Assembly (NCBI RefSeq): GCF_033971325.1
Contig: NZ_CP117180.1
Span: forward strand, 1,628,951 to 1,692,950
DNA length: 64,000 nt
Direction: 5' to 3'
Source of the DNA: Hydrogenobacter sp. T-2
Lineage (GTDB): Bacteria > Aquificota > Aquificia > Aquificales > Aquificaceae
This document shows, one piece after another, positions 9,076-18,217 of this stretch (its first letter is position 1; each line of letters opens with the position of its first letter). The notes under the pieces were generated by a model that did no database searches, was not told where the DNA came from, and was given only the letters and a program-made list of their open reading frames with translations. A program made the position numbers and the translations under genes.

Positions 9076-9153
9076 TGGCGGAGCCGACGGGATTTGAACC
9101 CGCGCCCTTCGGCTTGACAGGCCGACGTTCTGACCGGGCTGAACTACGGCTCC
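9076..9153 (-). tRNA. tRNA-Asp (GUC)
   Basis: Full cloverleaf on the minus strand: acceptor GGAGCCG pairs with CGGCTCC, the anticodon loop is CTGTCAA giving GUC, the T loop is TTCAAAT, and the 3' GCCA is encoded. It lies between dapA and the pterin dehydratase gene. Confidence 0.95.
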
Positions 9154-9172
9154 TTTAGAGAGTTATATTATA

Positions 9173-9487
9173 TCACCTTTTGAGTAAAAGTGAAGAGATT
9201 TTTTCTATCTCTTTGGCAAGCTCAAAGTCTCTGTCTGTTACACCATTGGCTTCGTGGGTGGTTAGCTTGACCCTCAGCTTCTTAAAGCTCACCTCTGCGT
9301 CTGGATGATGCCAGTGGGCTTCCGCAAGGCTTGCAATAGCGTTGAAGAGAAAGACCGTTTCCTTCCAGTTCTTGGTTTCAAAGTCTTTTAATATGTATCC
9401 CTTTTCATAACGCCAGAGTGGAAGTTCTTTGAGTTTTTCTTCAATCTCTTGTTGTGAGTAAACTCTCAGTTCTCTCTCGCCTGACAT
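9173..9487 (-). CDS. Pterin-4a-carbinolamine dehydratase
   Basis: 104 aa, full length for the PhhB/PCD family. The active-site motif AEAHWHHPDAEV and the THEANGVTDRDFELA segment are conserved. In bacteria without aromatic amino acid hydroxylases the protein is thought to act in pterin or molybdopterin-cofactor metabolism. The start overlaps the end of the fur-family gene by 22 bp. Confidence 0.9.
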   Translation of the reverse strand: MSGERELRVYSQQEIEEKLKELPLWRYEKGYILKDFETKNWKETVFLFNAIASLAEAHWHHPDAEVSFKKLRVKLTTHEANGVTDRDFELAKEIEKISSLLLKR

Positions 9488-9894
9488 TTAGGGCATACTC
9501 CGTATATGTGTAGGGAATACTTGTGAACTCTGTAGCCTTCCATGTATGCGGGTGGTGTCCAATCTATGCAAAACTCCACATCTCTTATGGCTCCACACTG
9601 GGTGCATATAAGGTGATGATGGTCGCTTACATTAGCGTCATATCTTACAGAACCACCCCAATACGCAACCTTTTTCACGAACCCGAGCTCTTCCAAGGTT
9701 TCTACAGTTCTGTATACGGTAGCAAGAGACACAAAGGGATACTTCTTCTTTATCTCGTTGTATATCTCCTCAACTGTGGGGTGGTCATCCCTGCTTAGTA
9801 ATACTTCATAAACTGCCACCCTTTGGGGCGTAATCTTTAGCCCCATGTTTTTGCACGCCTCTATAAACTCTTGAAGTTTCTCTTCCTTAAGCAT
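9466..9894 (-). CDS. Fur/PerR-family metal-dependent repressor
   Basis: 142 aa. The N-terminal winged helix includes ITPQRVAVYEVL and SLATVYRTVETLEELG. Then come the metal-site histidines DHHHLICTQCG and two CxxC pairs (CTQC, CPKC) for structural zinc. The sequence does not separate Fur, PerR and Zur. It could control the TonB operon at 46.5-51.7 kb, an inference from function only. Confidence 0.88.
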   Translation of the reverse strand: MLKEEKLQEFIEACKNMGLKITPQRVAVYEVLLSRDDHPTVEEIYNEIKKKYPFVSLATVYRTVETLEELGFVKKVAYWGGSVRYDANVSDHHHLICTQCGAIRDVEFCIDWTPPAYMEGYRVHKYSLHIYGVCPKCQAREN

Positions 9895-9914
9895 GGTTAT
9901 ATAATATAAACCAG

Positions 9915-10292
9915 ATGCTAATAATTTTCAATATCATCCTGTTCCTTTTAGTCTCTCTTTCTCAGGGGCAAGTGCGTGAATGCAGGCTTCTTGTGGCGGA
10001 CACACCAGAAAAACATGAAAGAGGGCTCATGCATATAAGGTCTCTTGTAGGTTATGACGGAATGGTTTTTCTTTACAAGGACAGAGCCATAAGGCATTTC
10101 TGGAACAAAAACACCTATCTTGAGCTTTATGTTTACTGGATTGACCGAGATAAACTGGTAGGCAAGTCCTATTTACCTCCTGAGGAGAAGGCAGGCCCGG
10201 TCATAGTGTCTTCTCCAAAGCCTGTGGATACGGTGGTGGAGCTTCTAAAGGGAAGAACCTGCACCTACAAAAACATATTGCTATCACCTTAG
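9915..10292 (+). CDS. Secreted DUF192 protein
   Basis: 125 aa with a signal peptide ([18 protein letters not shown]). DUF192 features are [25 protein letters not shown] and the [16 protein letters not shown] segment. The fold is a small beta barrel of unknown function. It is divergent from the fur-family gene, with about 20 bp between the start codons, and its 3' end overlaps mraY by 9 bp. Confidence 0.75.
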   Translation: MLIIFNIILFLLVSLSQGQVRECRLLVADTPEKHERGLMHIRSLVGYDGMVFLYKDRAIRHFWNKNTYLELYVYWIDRDKLVGKSYLPPEEKAGPVIVSSPKPVDTVVELLKGRTCTYKNILLSP

Positions 10293-11363
10293 TTTGAGAG
10301 TGGCAAGGGCGAGAATACCCAAAAGGAGAGACACAATCCACATCCTTACCACGATCTTTGGCTCTGGAACTCCAGAGAGCTCAAGATGATGATGAAAAGG
10401 AGCCATCTTAAAGAGCCTTTTGCCTTTTGTGAGCTTAAAGTAGACAACCTGAAGTATAACAGAAAGAGTCTCAAGGACAAAAATACCCCCTGCAATAGGA
10501 AGTAAAAGCTCGGACTTGGACACTAAGGCCATCACACCAAGCCCAGCACCCAAAGCCAAAGCTCCCACATCTCCCATAAAAAGTTGAGCTGGAAAGGCAT
10601 TAAACCACAAAAAGCCAAGCCCTGCACCTAATATGGCAAAGCATAAAACTGTAAGGTCTCCTGCGTAGGGAACATAGGGAATATTCAGATAGTTGGCAAT
10701 GTCCATATGACCTACCGCATAGGCTATTATACCCACACTTGCAGCGGTAGTCATCACAGGACCTATAGCAAGACCATCAAGCCCGTCTGTAAGGTTTACT
10801 GCGTTAGAAGTGGCAACTATAACCAGCATACCGAAGGGAATGTATAAGAACCCAAGGTCTATCTGAAGATTTTTGAATAGAGGAAAGTATAGCTTTGTGT
10901 CAACGCCACTGTATAGGTATATAAGGGTTGATGTCAGCCCAGCAACAAGAACCTGTGCCAAGAATTTTTGCTTGGCGGATATGCCTTTTTTGTTCCTTAG
11001 CTTAACAAAGTCGTCCCAGAAGCCTATTAGAGCAAAACCCAGTATACAAAAAGCGATAACCCAAAAATAGATAAGGTCAAGCCTCATAAGAAGCAAAGAA
11101 GTCAAAAGAACAGAAAGGACTATGATAATGCCACCCATAGTGGGAACATATTTTTTTACAAGATGCCCCTCTGGCGTGTATTCTCTTATGTAGCCCTTGA
11201 ATAGCCTTTGAATGGCTTTCATCTTTCTCATAAAGATAGGTGTTAGGATAAGGGTAATGGAAAAGGCAATAAAGACTGCCAAAAAGGAACGAAAGGTTAT
11301 GTATTTAAACACATTGAAGGCAAAGAGGTAATCTCTTAGATATAAGGCTATGTGGTAAAGCAT
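10284..11363 (-). CDS. mraY: Phospho-N-acetylmuramoyl-pentapeptide-transferase
   Basis: 359 aa polytopic enzyme that makes lipid I from UDP-MurNAc-pentapeptide and undecaprenyl phosphate. Signature loops are [29 protein letters not shown] (Mg-binding), [15 protein letters not shown] and [15 protein letters not shown]. About ten hydrophobic helices are seen. It lies 1 bp after the SPOUT methyltransferase gene upstream. Confidence 0.97.
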   Translation of the reverse strand: MLYHIALYLRDYLFAFNVFKYITFRSFLAVFIAFSITLILTPIFMRKMKAIQRLFKGYIREYTPEGHLVKKYVPTMGGIIIVLSVLLTSLLLMRLDLIYFWVIAFCILGFALIGFWDDFVKLRNKKGISAKQKFLAQVLVAGLTSTLIYLYSGVDTKLYFPLFKNLQIDLGFLYIPFGMLVIVATSNAVNLTDGLDGLAIGPVMTTAASVGIIAYAVGHMDIANYLNIPYVPYAGDLTVLCFAILGAGLGFLWFNAFPAQLFMGDVGALALGAGLGVMALVSKSELLLPIAGGIFVLETLSVILQVVYFKLTKGKRLFKMAPFHHHLELSGVPEPKIVVRMWIVSLLLGILALATLKLR

Positions 11364-11364
11364 C

Positions 11365-11937
11365 TCAGCACCTGTTTCTACTCAAAAGTCTATCAAGTAT
11401 TATAGCTACTGCGTTTCTCACCGATAAATGGTTCCAATCTCCTGCACCATATACGGGTTCAAGGATGTAGTCAAAGGTATTCATAAGAGACGGTGGGATG
11501 CCATAACCCGTGCCAAAAACTATAAGAAAATCCTTCTCTCTTTTGTGAATTTCCTCTGAAAGCCAGCGATAAGAAACTGTATTAGTATAGGTTCTTGCAT
11601 CCGTGCCTACTATTATAGGTCTTCTGCCCCTTTGTGCTTGCAGGTCTTCAAGGACTTCGTCAAAGGTATAACACAGCTTTACCATTTTTACCACTTCATT
11701 TCTTGTAGGGTTAGTCCTTAGACCTTCTTGTGAGAGCCAATATTCAATCTGCTTTTTTATTATGTATCTTTGACCGTCCACAGGTTGAACTATGTAGTAG
11801 GTGTTTATCTCGTATGCCCTTGCGGGGCGAGCTATATCATGAAGGTCCATGGTGGTGAAGGAAGTAATAATCGTCCTACCCTCTCTGTCCATTGCAGGAT
11901 AGTGAAGAAGTGCTATAAATACGTTGTGGTTTATCAT
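11365..11937 (-). CDS. Putative SPOUT-class RNA methyltransferase
   Basis: 190 aa. The C-terminal half has a SPOUT trefoil-knot pattern: [34 protein letters not shown] and a closing [11 protein letters not shown] helix. This matches the TrmD-like RNA methyltransferase domain found in Aquificales and Treponema (PF09936 group, from memory). The RNA target cannot be read from the sequence. It is cotranscribed with mraY. Confidence 0.65.
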   Translation of the reverse strand: MINHNVFIALLHYPAMDREGRTIITSFTTMDLHDIARPARAYEINTYYIVQPVDGQRYIIKKQIEYWLSQEGLRTNPTRNEVVKMVKLCYTFDEVLEDLQAQRGRRPIIVGTDARTYTNTVSYRWLSEEIHKREKDFLIVFGTGYGIPPSLMNTFDYILEPVYGAGDWNHLSVRNAVAIILDRLLSRNRC

Positions 11938-11954
11938 AAATTCCTTATTATAGC

Positions 11955-12737
11955 ATGTGGGTTTTGTATCGCCGTGGTGGTCTTGGAGATACCCTTTTAA
12001 CCTTTCCTATCCTTGAGCTTCTAAAAAGGTCTGGAAGAAAGGTCTGGGTGGTAGGAAACACGGACTACTTCGTTATTGCCAAAGAGGTAGGTTGGGCGGA
12101 TATGGTAAGTTCGGAAATGCCAAAGACTGAGTTTAAAGGAAAGATTTTGATATCCTATGAGGGAAATGTGAAACCTTTTCCAGAAAAGAGAATGTGGATA
12201 GTGGAGCACTACCTTCAGAGCTTGTCCTTAAGAGGAGAGTTTTCAAAGGTTTTGCCTCTTGAGCCTGCAGAGAAAAGCCCCCTCAAAGGTTGTGCGGTGC
12301 TTCACCCCTCAAGTGGTTCATGGAAGAAAAACCCATCCCTTGAGCTTTTTTTCAGGATTGAGCATTTCCTAAAAAAGGAAGGCTACAAAACCATCTATCT
12401 CATAGGTGAAGCGGATAGCTGGCTAAAGGACCATATAAAAAGCTACTTTGAGAGCTACTCACCCCTTGAGATAGCAAAGGCACTAAGGGCTGCTCTGTTT
12501 TTTGTAGGTCTTGACAGCGGACTTTCTCATCTCGCCAGCTATTGTGGAATCCCTACCTTTATCTTTTATGGTCCTACAGACCCTATTGTCTGGAAACCTA
12601 TAGGAGAAAGAATTTTCCAAATAAGCCTTGAGCTTCCCTGTAGTCCATGTTTTCCAGAAGTTTGCGAAGAAAGAAGCTGTTTCCACGCAAAAGCACTTTT
12701 TGCTAAGTTTCTGAGAACCTTTAATGCTTTAAGTTGA
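11955..12737 (+). CDS. Glycosyltransferase family 9 (heptosyltransferase-like)
   Basis: 260 aa, a short GT9 protein. The N-terminus VLYRRGGLGDTLLTFPILELL is the acceptor-side signature, and GLDSGLSHLASYCGIPTF plus FYGPTDPIVWKP is the nucleotide-sugar-binding C-terminal region. It probably adds heptose or a similar sugar to lipopolysaccharide core, in keeping with the heptose kinase at 13783-14727. Confidence 0.8.
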   Translation: MWVLYRRGGLGDTLLTFPILELLKRSGRKVWVVGNTDYFVIAKEVGWADMVSSEMPKTEFKGKILISYEGNVKPFPEKRMWIVEHYLQSLSLRGEFSKVLPLEPAEKSPLKGCAVLHPSSGSWKKNPSLELFFRIEHFLKKEGYKTIYLIGEADSWLKDHIKSYFESYSPLEIAKALRAALFFVGLDSGLSHLASYCGIPTFIFYGPTDPIVWKPIGERIFQISLELPCSPCFPEVCEERSCFHAKALFAKFLRTFNALS

Positions 12738-12762
12738 CTTTCTCAAGACATGGTTATATGAT
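12734..12762 (+). promoter_or_regulatory. Sigma70-type promoter for the coiled-coil gene
   Basis: TTGACT at 12734-12739 and TATGAT at 12757-12762 with a 17-bp spacer. The predicted transcription start falls on or next to the ATG at 12769, so the mRNA would be leaderless. No Shine-Dalgarno is present. Confidence 0.6.
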
Positions 12763-12768
12763 TTATCT

Positions 12769-13482
12769 ATGACCTTTGAGCTTGTTATAGGAATAATAAC
12801 CGTAGTCGGTGCGGTAGTGGGAGTGGGCGTTTTTCTTATGATGCACATAGACAAGAGGCTTGATGACTTTGCGTCAAAACTTTTAGAGATTAAGGAAGAT
12901 GTAAGGCTTTTAAGACAAGAGCTAAATGACCACAAAATTGATACCACGAGAAGGTTTGAGGAGGTAAAAGGGGACATAAGACTTTTAAGACAGGAGCTGA
13001 ATGAACATAAAGCAGATACCGCAAGAAGGTTTGAAGAAGTAAAGGAAGACATAAAACTTTTAAGACAAGAACTGAACGAACATAAGCTGGAAACCGCAAG
13101 AAGGTTTGAAGAGGTAAGGGAAGACATAAAATTTGTAAAGGCGGAAGCGGATAAGAAGTTTGAACTTCTGAGACAAGAACTCAACGAATACAAAACCGAT
13201 ACTGCAAGAAGATTTGAGGAGGTAAGGGAAGACATAAAACTTCTAAGACAGGAACTGAATGAGCATAAAGCCGATACAGCAAGAAAGTTTGAAGAAGTAA
13301 AGGAAGAACTAAGGGACTTGAGGCAGGAAACAAGGTCGCTTAGAAATGAGTTTTCCTTCAAGATCGAAGAGCAAAGGCAGGAAGTAAGAGAGCTCAAGGC
13401 AGATATAAGGGAAGTAAGGCAGGTTCTCTTTAGAGTCCTTGATGTCCCTTATACTGGAGGTAAAGAAGAAGGGCATCAATAG
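12769..13482 (+). CDS. Membrane-anchored coiled-coil protein with 25-residue repeats
   Basis: 237 aa. One N-terminal membrane helix (about residues 2-23, LVIGIITVVGAVVGVGVFLM) is followed by a near-continuous coiled coil. The unit RRFEEVKGDIRLLRQELNEH plus a KADTA-like tail repeats at exact 25-residue (75-nt) spacing four to five times, interrupted once by a shorter FVKAEADKKFELLRQ segment. The repeats are similar at DNA level, so copy number may vary between strains. It resembles DUF1640-type coiled-coil proteins in layout. Function is unknown. Confidence 0.7.
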   Translation: MTFELVIGIITVVGAVVGVGVFLMMHIDKRLDDFASKLLEIKEDVRLLRQELNDHKIDTTRRFEEVKGDIRLLRQELNEHKADTARRFEEVKEDIKLLRQELNEHKLETARRFEEVREDIKFVKAEADKKFELLRQELNEYKTDTARRFEEVREDIKLLRQELNEHKADTARKFEEVKEELRDLRQETRSLRNEFSFKIEEQRQEVRELKADIREVRQVLFRVLDVPYTGGKEEGHQ

Positions 13483-13805
13483 AGCTCCACACCCTTTATA
13501 TGTTCAATTTCTCCATTCCTTATAACTATCACATCAAGCCTGTAGTCTTCCGATGGATATTTATGGAGATAGTGTTCTATGCATCTAAGTAGTCTCTCCA
13601 TCTTTTTTCTATCCACTCTCTCCGCTGGGTCTCCAAAGTCTGTGGTTTTACCTCCTTTTACCTCTACAAAGACTACCGTATCACCATCAAGGGCAATAAT
13701 GTCTATTTCACCAACCCTGCAGTGGTAGTTTCTGTGAATAACCTTGTAGCCTATGCCTTCAAGGTATTTTACCGCAAGCTCTTCAAACTCTGCACCCTTC
13801 CTCAA
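13476..13805 (-). CDS. YraN/UPF0102 family nuclease-fold protein
   Basis: 109 aa, full length. The PD-(D/E)XK-like core GEIDIIALDGDTVVFVEVKG and N-terminal [19 protein letters not shown] define the family. These are putative Holliday-junction-resolvase-like nucleases; activity is unproven. The start overlaps the heptose kinase gene end by 23 bp. Confidence 0.9.
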   Translation of the reverse strand: MRKGAEFEELAVKYLEGIGYKVIHRNYHCRVGEIDIIALDGDTVVFVEVKGGKTTDFGDPAERVDRKKMERLLRCIEHYLHKYPSEDYRLDVIVIRNGEIEHIKGVELY

Positions 13806-14727
13806 GGCTTTGGAGTATCTCCTCTGGCTTTACCACTGCAGTGCCAAGCTTTCCTACCACTATACCAGCACAGAGGTTGGCAAGCTCGCAGGCACTATCC
13901 CAGTCCACACCCGCAAGGGCACAGGCGGTAAGCACCGCAATCACAGTATCGCCTGCACCAGAGACGTCGTAAACCTGTTTAGCCTTTGCAGGAAAAACCT
14001 TAAATTCCTTTTCAAAGAGAGCCATACCCCTCGCACCGAGGGTTATAACAAGGGTCTCAAGCCTTAGCTCCCTCTTTAGTCCCCAGCCAAGTCTCTGAAG
14101 GCTTTCCTCAGAAAACATACTCCTCGCTTCCTTTTCGTTGGGCGTCATTAAGTTTGCTCCTATGTAGAGCCTTTTGTTTTGAGGTCTTGGGTCAACAGAG
14201 AAGAATACTCCTTTCTCTTTGACTCTATCCATAACATCCCTGCAAACCACCCCCTTAGCGTAATCGGATACCACTATGCCATCCACATTTAAGTCCATCT
14301 TTTGAAGAACTTCTTCAAGAGGTCTGCCTTCAAGAGGTTTTCTGCTTTCGCTGTCTATCCTCAAAAGTTGTTGAGAAAGGGCTACTATGCGCGCCTTTTC
14401 TGTGGTAGGTCTTTGTGGGTCTTCCACAAGCAAGTCTTCTACGCTTGCTTCTTTTAGCAGTCCTTTTATTATGTGCCTTCCGTAGTCTTGTCCCACCACG
14501 CCAAGTAGGTAAGTTTTTACACCAAGACTTGCCAAGTTATTGGCTACGTTTCCCGCACCACCCAACCTAAATTCTTCCCTCTGGACTTCCACCACTGGCA
14601 CTGGAGCTTCTGGAGATATTCTTTCCACCTTTCCGAAGACATATCTGTCAAGTATCACGTCCCCCACCACAAGTATCTTTAAACTTTTGAACCTCTCAAG
14701 GATCTCTCTGACCCTTTCAGGGCTCAT
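13783..14727 (-). CDS. rfaE1: D-glycero-beta-D-manno-heptose-7-phosphate kinase (RfaE domain I)
   Basis: 314 aa PfkB-family kinase. [14 protein letters not shown] near the N-terminus and the catalytic anion-hole motif [13 protein letters not shown] near residue 250 are intact. It phosphorylates heptose-7-phosphate on the way to ADP-heptose for lipopolysaccharide. The adenylyltransferase half of HldE is absent, so it must be encoded elsewhere. It overlaps lysC by 11 bp. Confidence 0.9.
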   Translation of the reverse strand: MSPERVREILERFKSLKILVVGDVILDRYVFGKVERISPEAPVPVVEVQREEFRLGGAGNVANNLASLGVKTYLLGVVGQDYGRHIIKGLLKEASVEDLLVEDPQRPTTEKARIVALSQQLLRIDSESRKPLEGRPLEEVLQKMDLNVDGIVVSDYAKGVVCRDVMDRVKEKGVFFSVDPRPQNKRLYIGANLMTPNEKEARSMFSEESLQRLGWGLKRELRLETLVITLGARGMALFEKEFKVFPAKAKQVYDVSGAGDTVIAVLTACALAGVDWDSACELANLCAGIVVGKLGTAVVKPEEILQSLEEGCRV

Positions 14728-15955
14728 TGACCACCTTTACTTCTTCGCCCTCTTCTATGAACGCCTGATGTAGCTCCCTAACTGCTAACTCTCCGTATTT
14801 GTCCTCTATAAGGCAGGATATCTTTATCTCAGAGGTAGATATAGCCATTATGTTTATACCGTTTTTGTAGAGAACTTCAAACATCTTTGCAGCGGTCCCA
14901 TATGAACTCCTCATGCCTATGCCTACCACAGAGACCTTTGCTATTCTGTCATCTCTGACCACTTCCTTTGCTCCTATGCTTTGGGCAACCTTTCTGACTA
15001 TCTCTTCCGCCTTTGGTGCATCTGACTTGTTTACCGTAAAGGACATATCCGTATAACCTTCGTGAGATACATTTTGCACAATCATATCTACCACTATATG
15101 TGCATCACCAAGGGCTTTGAATATGCTGTAGGCTATGCCCGGTTTGTCTGGCACACGCACCACGGTTATTCTTGACTCGTTTCTTTCAAGGGTTATGGCT
15201 CTTACTACGCTTTTCTCCATTACTTCCTCCTCTGGGACTATCCATGTCCCTTCGCTGTCAATAAAAGAACTTCTTACATGTATCCTTACACCATACTTCA
15301 TAGCAAATTCTATACTCCTTGCCTGCATAACCTTTGCGCCCAAGGATGCCATCTCAAGCATCTCTTCATAAGATATGACGGGTATCTTTTTGGCATTTGG
15401 CACTATCCTTGGGTCTGCGGTAAAAACTCCCTCCACGTCCGTAAATATTTCACAGTCCGCGCCAAGAGCATAGGCAAGTGCAACCGCAGAGAGGTCTGAA
15501 CCACCTCTACCAAGAGTGGTTATCTCCCAATCTTCTGTCACACCCTGAAAGCCAGCTACCACAGGCGCGTAGCCTTCTTGAAGTAGGTTTTTTAGCCTCT
15601 GGACACCTATTTTCTGTATCCTTGCCTTTGTGTGAATCTTGTCGGTAATTATCGGCACTTGCCAACCACAAAGGCTTACCGCAGGGACGCCTAATTTCTG
15701 CAAGGTCATGGCAAAGAGGGCTATAGCCTGCTGTTCGCCTGTGGATATTAGCATATCAACTTCACGCTCAGAAGGCATAGCTTCCACCTGCTTTGCGAGG
15801 TTTATGAGCCTGTCCGTTTCCCCAGCCATGGCAGAGGAGACCACTACCACCTTGTAGCCCTCCCTTAACTTTTCAACCACCCTTTTTGCAGAGTTGTATA
15901 TCCTTTCAAGGCTTCCTACAGAAGTTCCACCAAATTTGACTACCAAGATTTTCAT
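14717..15955 (-). CDS. lysC: Aspartokinase
   Basis: 412 aa monofunctional aspartokinase. The N-terminal KFGGTSVGS motif, the [25 protein letters not shown] region (15 or so residues of catalytic core) and two C-terminal ACT domains (from about residues 265 and 345) are seen. It phosphorylates aspartate as the entry to lysine, threonine and methionine. The ACT domains indicate feedback control by lysine and/or threonine. Confidence 0.95.
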   Translation of the reverse strand: MKILVVKFGGTSVGSLERIYNSAKRVVEKLREGYKVVVVSSAMAGETDRLINLAKQVEAMPSEREVDMLISTGEQQAIALFAMTLQKLGVPAVSLCGWQVPIITDKIHTKARIQKIGVQRLKNLLQEGYAPVVAGFQGVTEDWEITTLGRGGSDLSAVALAYALGADCEIFTDVEGVFTADPRIVPNAKKIPVISYEEMLEMASLGAKVMQARSIEFAMKYGVRIHVRSSFIDSEGTWIVPEEEVMEKSVVRAITLERNESRITVVRVPDKPGIAYSIFKALGDAHIVVDMIVQNVSHEGYTDMSFTVNKSDAPKAEEIVRKVAQSIGAKEVVRDDRIAKVSVVGIGMRSSYGTAAKMFEVLYKNGINIMAISTSEIKISCLIEDKYGELAVRELHQAFIEEGEEVKVVNEP

Positions 15956-15977
15956 CCATACTATTTTATACTACCCC

Positions 15978-16005
15978 TTGACAAAGAGAAAAATTTTCGT
16001 ATAAT
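15978..16005 (+). promoter_or_regulatory. Strong sigma70 promoter
   Basis: Consensus TTGACA at 15978-15983 and TATAAT at 16000-16005, spacer 16 bp. It drives the short leader/small RNA at about 16012 and possibly sfsA beyond it. Confidence 0.75.
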
Positions 16006-16011
16006 AATACC

Positions 16012-16099
16012 TATACAGATAAAGAAGTTAGGGGAAGTTAGAAACTCCCTCCCCCTCCCTCCCCTAATTGTTTTGCCCCACCGCCCGGTGGGGCCTTTC
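16012..16099 (+). ncRNA. Candidate small RNA or attenuator leader with a C-rich anti-Shine-Dalgarno-like loop
   Basis: About 88 nt between a consensus promoter and a G+C-rich hairpin. TTAGGGG (16028-16034) can pair with CCCCTAA (16061-16067), presenting a loop rich in CTCCC repeats that could bind GGAGG ribosome sites. It contains no plausible ORF. It may be a free small RNA, or the 5' leader of sfsA whose ATG is at 16106. Confidence 0.5.
16075..16099 (+). terminator. Hairpin terminator or attenuator before sfsA
   Basis: GCCCCACC (16075-16082) pairs perfectly with GGTGGGGC (16087-16094), a 4-nt loop, followed by CTTTCT. The T run is weak, so partial read-through into sfsA is likely. Confidence 0.6.
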
Positions 16100-16105
16100 T
16101 AAAAA

Positions 16106-16750
16106 ATGAGGTTTCCGGAGCTTAAGAAAGCAAAGTTTATAAAAAGGCTTAACAGGTTTGTGGGTCTTGTGTCTCTTGAAGATAAGGTCCACAGTGCCTA
16201 TATAAGAAACACGGGAAGACTAAGGGAGCTTTTGTCAGAAGGCAACGAGGTTTACGTGGCAAAGAGAGAAAGTGGAAAACATCCCTTTGAGATAGTGCTC
16301 GCAAGGATGGGTCAAAACCTTGTATGCATAGATTCTCATATAACTCCCAAGCTGTATGCGGAGTATGTGAACCTGCCCTTGTCCTTTGAGCCTCGCTTTG
16401 ACAACAAGAGGTTTGACCTTTTGGTGGAAGGAAGACCCGTTGAGGTAAAGTCGGTAAACCTTGTAGAGGGAGAAACCGCACTTTTCCCAGATGCTCCCAC
16501 GAAAAGAGGAAAAGAGCACATAGAAAAGCTCATAGAACTATCAAAGGAAGGCTACAAGCCACTCGTGGTCTTTGTAGTCCAAAGAGAAGATGCAAGAGTA
16601 TTCTCCCCAAACTGGAGGGTGGACCCAGAATTTTCTAAAGCACTACTGGACTACTTTCAACTTGGACTTGAAATAAGAGCCTACAAGTGCACAGTAAGCC
16701 TTGAAGAGATTAAATTAAAAGAGGAGATACCCGTGGAGGTTTTGCCATGA
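16106..16750 (+). CDS. sfsA: SfsA family DNA-binding/nuclease-like protein
   Basis: 214 aa, full length. Conserved SfsA blocks are YIRNTGRLRELL, RFDLLVEGRPVEVKSVNL and FPDAPTKRGKEHI. E. coli SfsA affects maltose gene expression; its fold resembles endonucleases, and the physiological role is not known. The stop overlaps the pncA start (ATGA at 16747). Confidence 0.88.
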   Translation: MRFPELKKAKFIKRLNRFVGLVSLEDKVHSAYIRNTGRLRELLSEGNEVYVAKRESGKHPFEIVLARMGQNLVCIDSHITPKLYAEYVNLPLSFEPRFDNKRFDLLVEGRPVEVKSVNLVEGETALFPDAPTKRGKEHIEKLIELSKEGYKPLVVFVVQREDARVFSPNWRVDPEFSKALLDYFQLGLEIRAYKCTVSLEEIKLKEEIPVEVLP

Positions 16751-17331
16751 AGATAAGGCTGACTGTCAAGGATGCCCTCATTGTGGTAGATATGCAAAGA
16801 GACTTTATGCCAGGGGGTGCTCTACCAGTGCAGGAAGGAGACAAGATAGTCCCAAGACTTAACCAATACATAAGGCTGTTTTTTGAAAGAGGTCTGCCCG
16901 TGTTTTTTACGAGGGATTGGCATCCCCCAAACCATATATCCTTCAAAGACCAAGGAGGAGTTTGGCCCCCACATTGCGTCCAAGACACAGAAGGTGCAAA
17001 GTTTCACCCAGACCTATACATACCTCCAGACAATCGCTTTATAATCTCAAAGGGAACAAGCAAAGACTTTGATGCCTACTCTGGCTTTCAGGGAACAATG
17101 CTGGACCAACTTTTAAAGGAAAGAGGTATAAGGAGGGTCTTTGTGGGTGGTGTTGCCACAGACTATTGTGTGAAAAACACGGTGCTTGGTGCCATAAACC
17201 TGGGATATGAGGCATTTTTGCTACTTGATGGTATAAAGGGTGTGGATGTAAAACAGGGAGACTCCGAAAGGGCTATAGAAGATATGCTTGGTGCGGGTGC
17301 GATAGGTGTGGAGTATGAAGAAGTAAGATGA
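16747..17331 (+). CDS. pncA: Nicotinamidase
   Basis: 194 aa isochorismatase-fold hydrolase. The catalytic triad is visible: Asp in VVDMQRDFMPGGAL, Lys after the metal-site region TRDWHPPNH, and the nucleophilic Cys in GVATDYCVKNT. WPPHCVQDTEGAKFH is the other nicotinamidase signature. It makes nicotinic acid from nicotinamide in NAD salvage. ATGA overlaps join it to both neighbours. Confidence 0.92.
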   Translation: MKIRLTVKDALIVVDMQRDFMPGGALPVQEGDKIVPRLNQYIRLFFERGLPVFFTRDWHPPNHISFKDQGGVWPPHCVQDTEGAKFHPDLYIPPDNRFIISKGTSKDFDAYSGFQGTMLDQLLKERGIRRVFVGGVATDYCVKNTVLGAINLGYEAFLLLDGIKGVDVKQGDSERAIEDMLGAGAIGVEYEEVR

Positions 17332-17690
17332 TAAGATGGAAAAAGATGGGAGTATTAATACTCACAAATCTTTCCTGTGTTCCTGCCATAGACTACGAAA
17401 AGGCACAACCATATCCAATATATATAAGGGAAACAAAAATAGAGGACTTGGTTTTCAAATCGGGAGATATCAGGAAAAAGGCTACTTTTGTGGTTATAAA
17501 TAGCACGAAGCATAACTGTCAACTTATATGTGTTGAATATGGAGCTGGTGGAAGAAAAATAGAAAAAACCTGCACCAAAATAGGAAACTACCCTCCTTCC
17601 AAATCCTTAACTATTACAGCATTCGCACCGAAGATAAACCCTCCATATTCAGCGTGGTGTTATACCAATGTGGTTCCCCTGAATAGGTAA
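17328..17690 (+). CDS. Small secreted protein of unknown function
   Basis: 120 aa, not recognised. The N-terminus (KKMGVLILTNLSCVPA) looks like a short signal peptide or lipoprotein signal. The mature part is beta-rich with four cysteines (CQLICVEY, KTCTK, AWCYTN). The ATG at 17328 overlaps the pncA stop; a second in-frame ATG at 17346 would fit the signal peptide better. It is convergent with hpt. Confidence 0.55.
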   Translation: MIRWKKMGVLILTNLSCVPAIDYEKAQPYPIYIRETKIEDLVFKSGDIRKKATFVVINSTKHNCQLICVEYGAGGRKIEKTCTKIGNYPPSKSLTITAFAPKINPPYSAWCYTNVVPLNR

Positions 17691-17692
17691 AA

Positions 17693-18217
17693 CTACTCTA
17701 CCGCATATATGCCTCTTAGGTTTCTTCCCTCTTCGTCCCAATCAAGCCCATAACCTACAAGGAAGAGGTTTGGCACTTCAAAGCCCACAAAGTCTGCGTT
17801 GAAGTTTACTTTTCTTCTTTCCTTCTTATCAAGCAAAACACAGGTTTTTATCTCCCTTGCTCCTTTTAGTTCCAAAAGCCTGTAGACCTCTGCAAGAGTG
17901 TAGCCCGTGTCTAATATATCATCCACGAGTAAAACCCTTAGACCCTCTATATCTCTGTCTAAGTCTTTGACCACCTTTACATGACCTTGACTTTCCTGCA
18001 TAGAGCCATAGCTGGAGACCCACATAAAGTCCACCTGCACGGGGATATCAAAAGCCCTAATGAGGTCTGCGGTAAAGACAAAAGCACCCTTTAAAAGACC
18101 CACCACCAAAAAGGGTTCACCAAAATAGTCTTGTATCTCCTTGGCAAGCCCTTTTATCCTGTTGGCTATCTCCTCTTCACTTACCAACAGCCTCAGAGGT
18201 CTTCCCTTTATTTTCAT
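17693..18217 (-). CDS. hpt: Hypoxanthine phosphoribosyltransferase
   Basis: 174 aa. The PRPP-binding loop VLLVDDILDTGYTL and the purine-binding C-terminal region FLVGYGLDWDEEGRNL are typical. It salvages hypoxanthine and guanine to IMP and GMP. The 5' end overlaps rimI by 41 bp. Confidence 0.95.
   Translation of the reverse strand: MKIKGRPLRLLVSEEEIANRIKGLAKEIQDYFGEPFLVVGLLKGAFVFTADLIRAFDIPVQVDFMWVSSYGSMQESQGHVKVVKDLDRDIEGLRVLLVDDILDTGYTLAEVYRLLELKGAREIKTCVLLDKKERRKVNFNADFVGFEVPNLFLVGYGLDWDEEGRNLRGIYAVE

Noticed and set aside
12729..13397. Long Ser/Leu/Cys-rich minus-strand ORF
   Set aside because: It is the antisense shadow of the coiled-coil repeats at 12769-13482; the sense frame has a promoter and a sensible protein.
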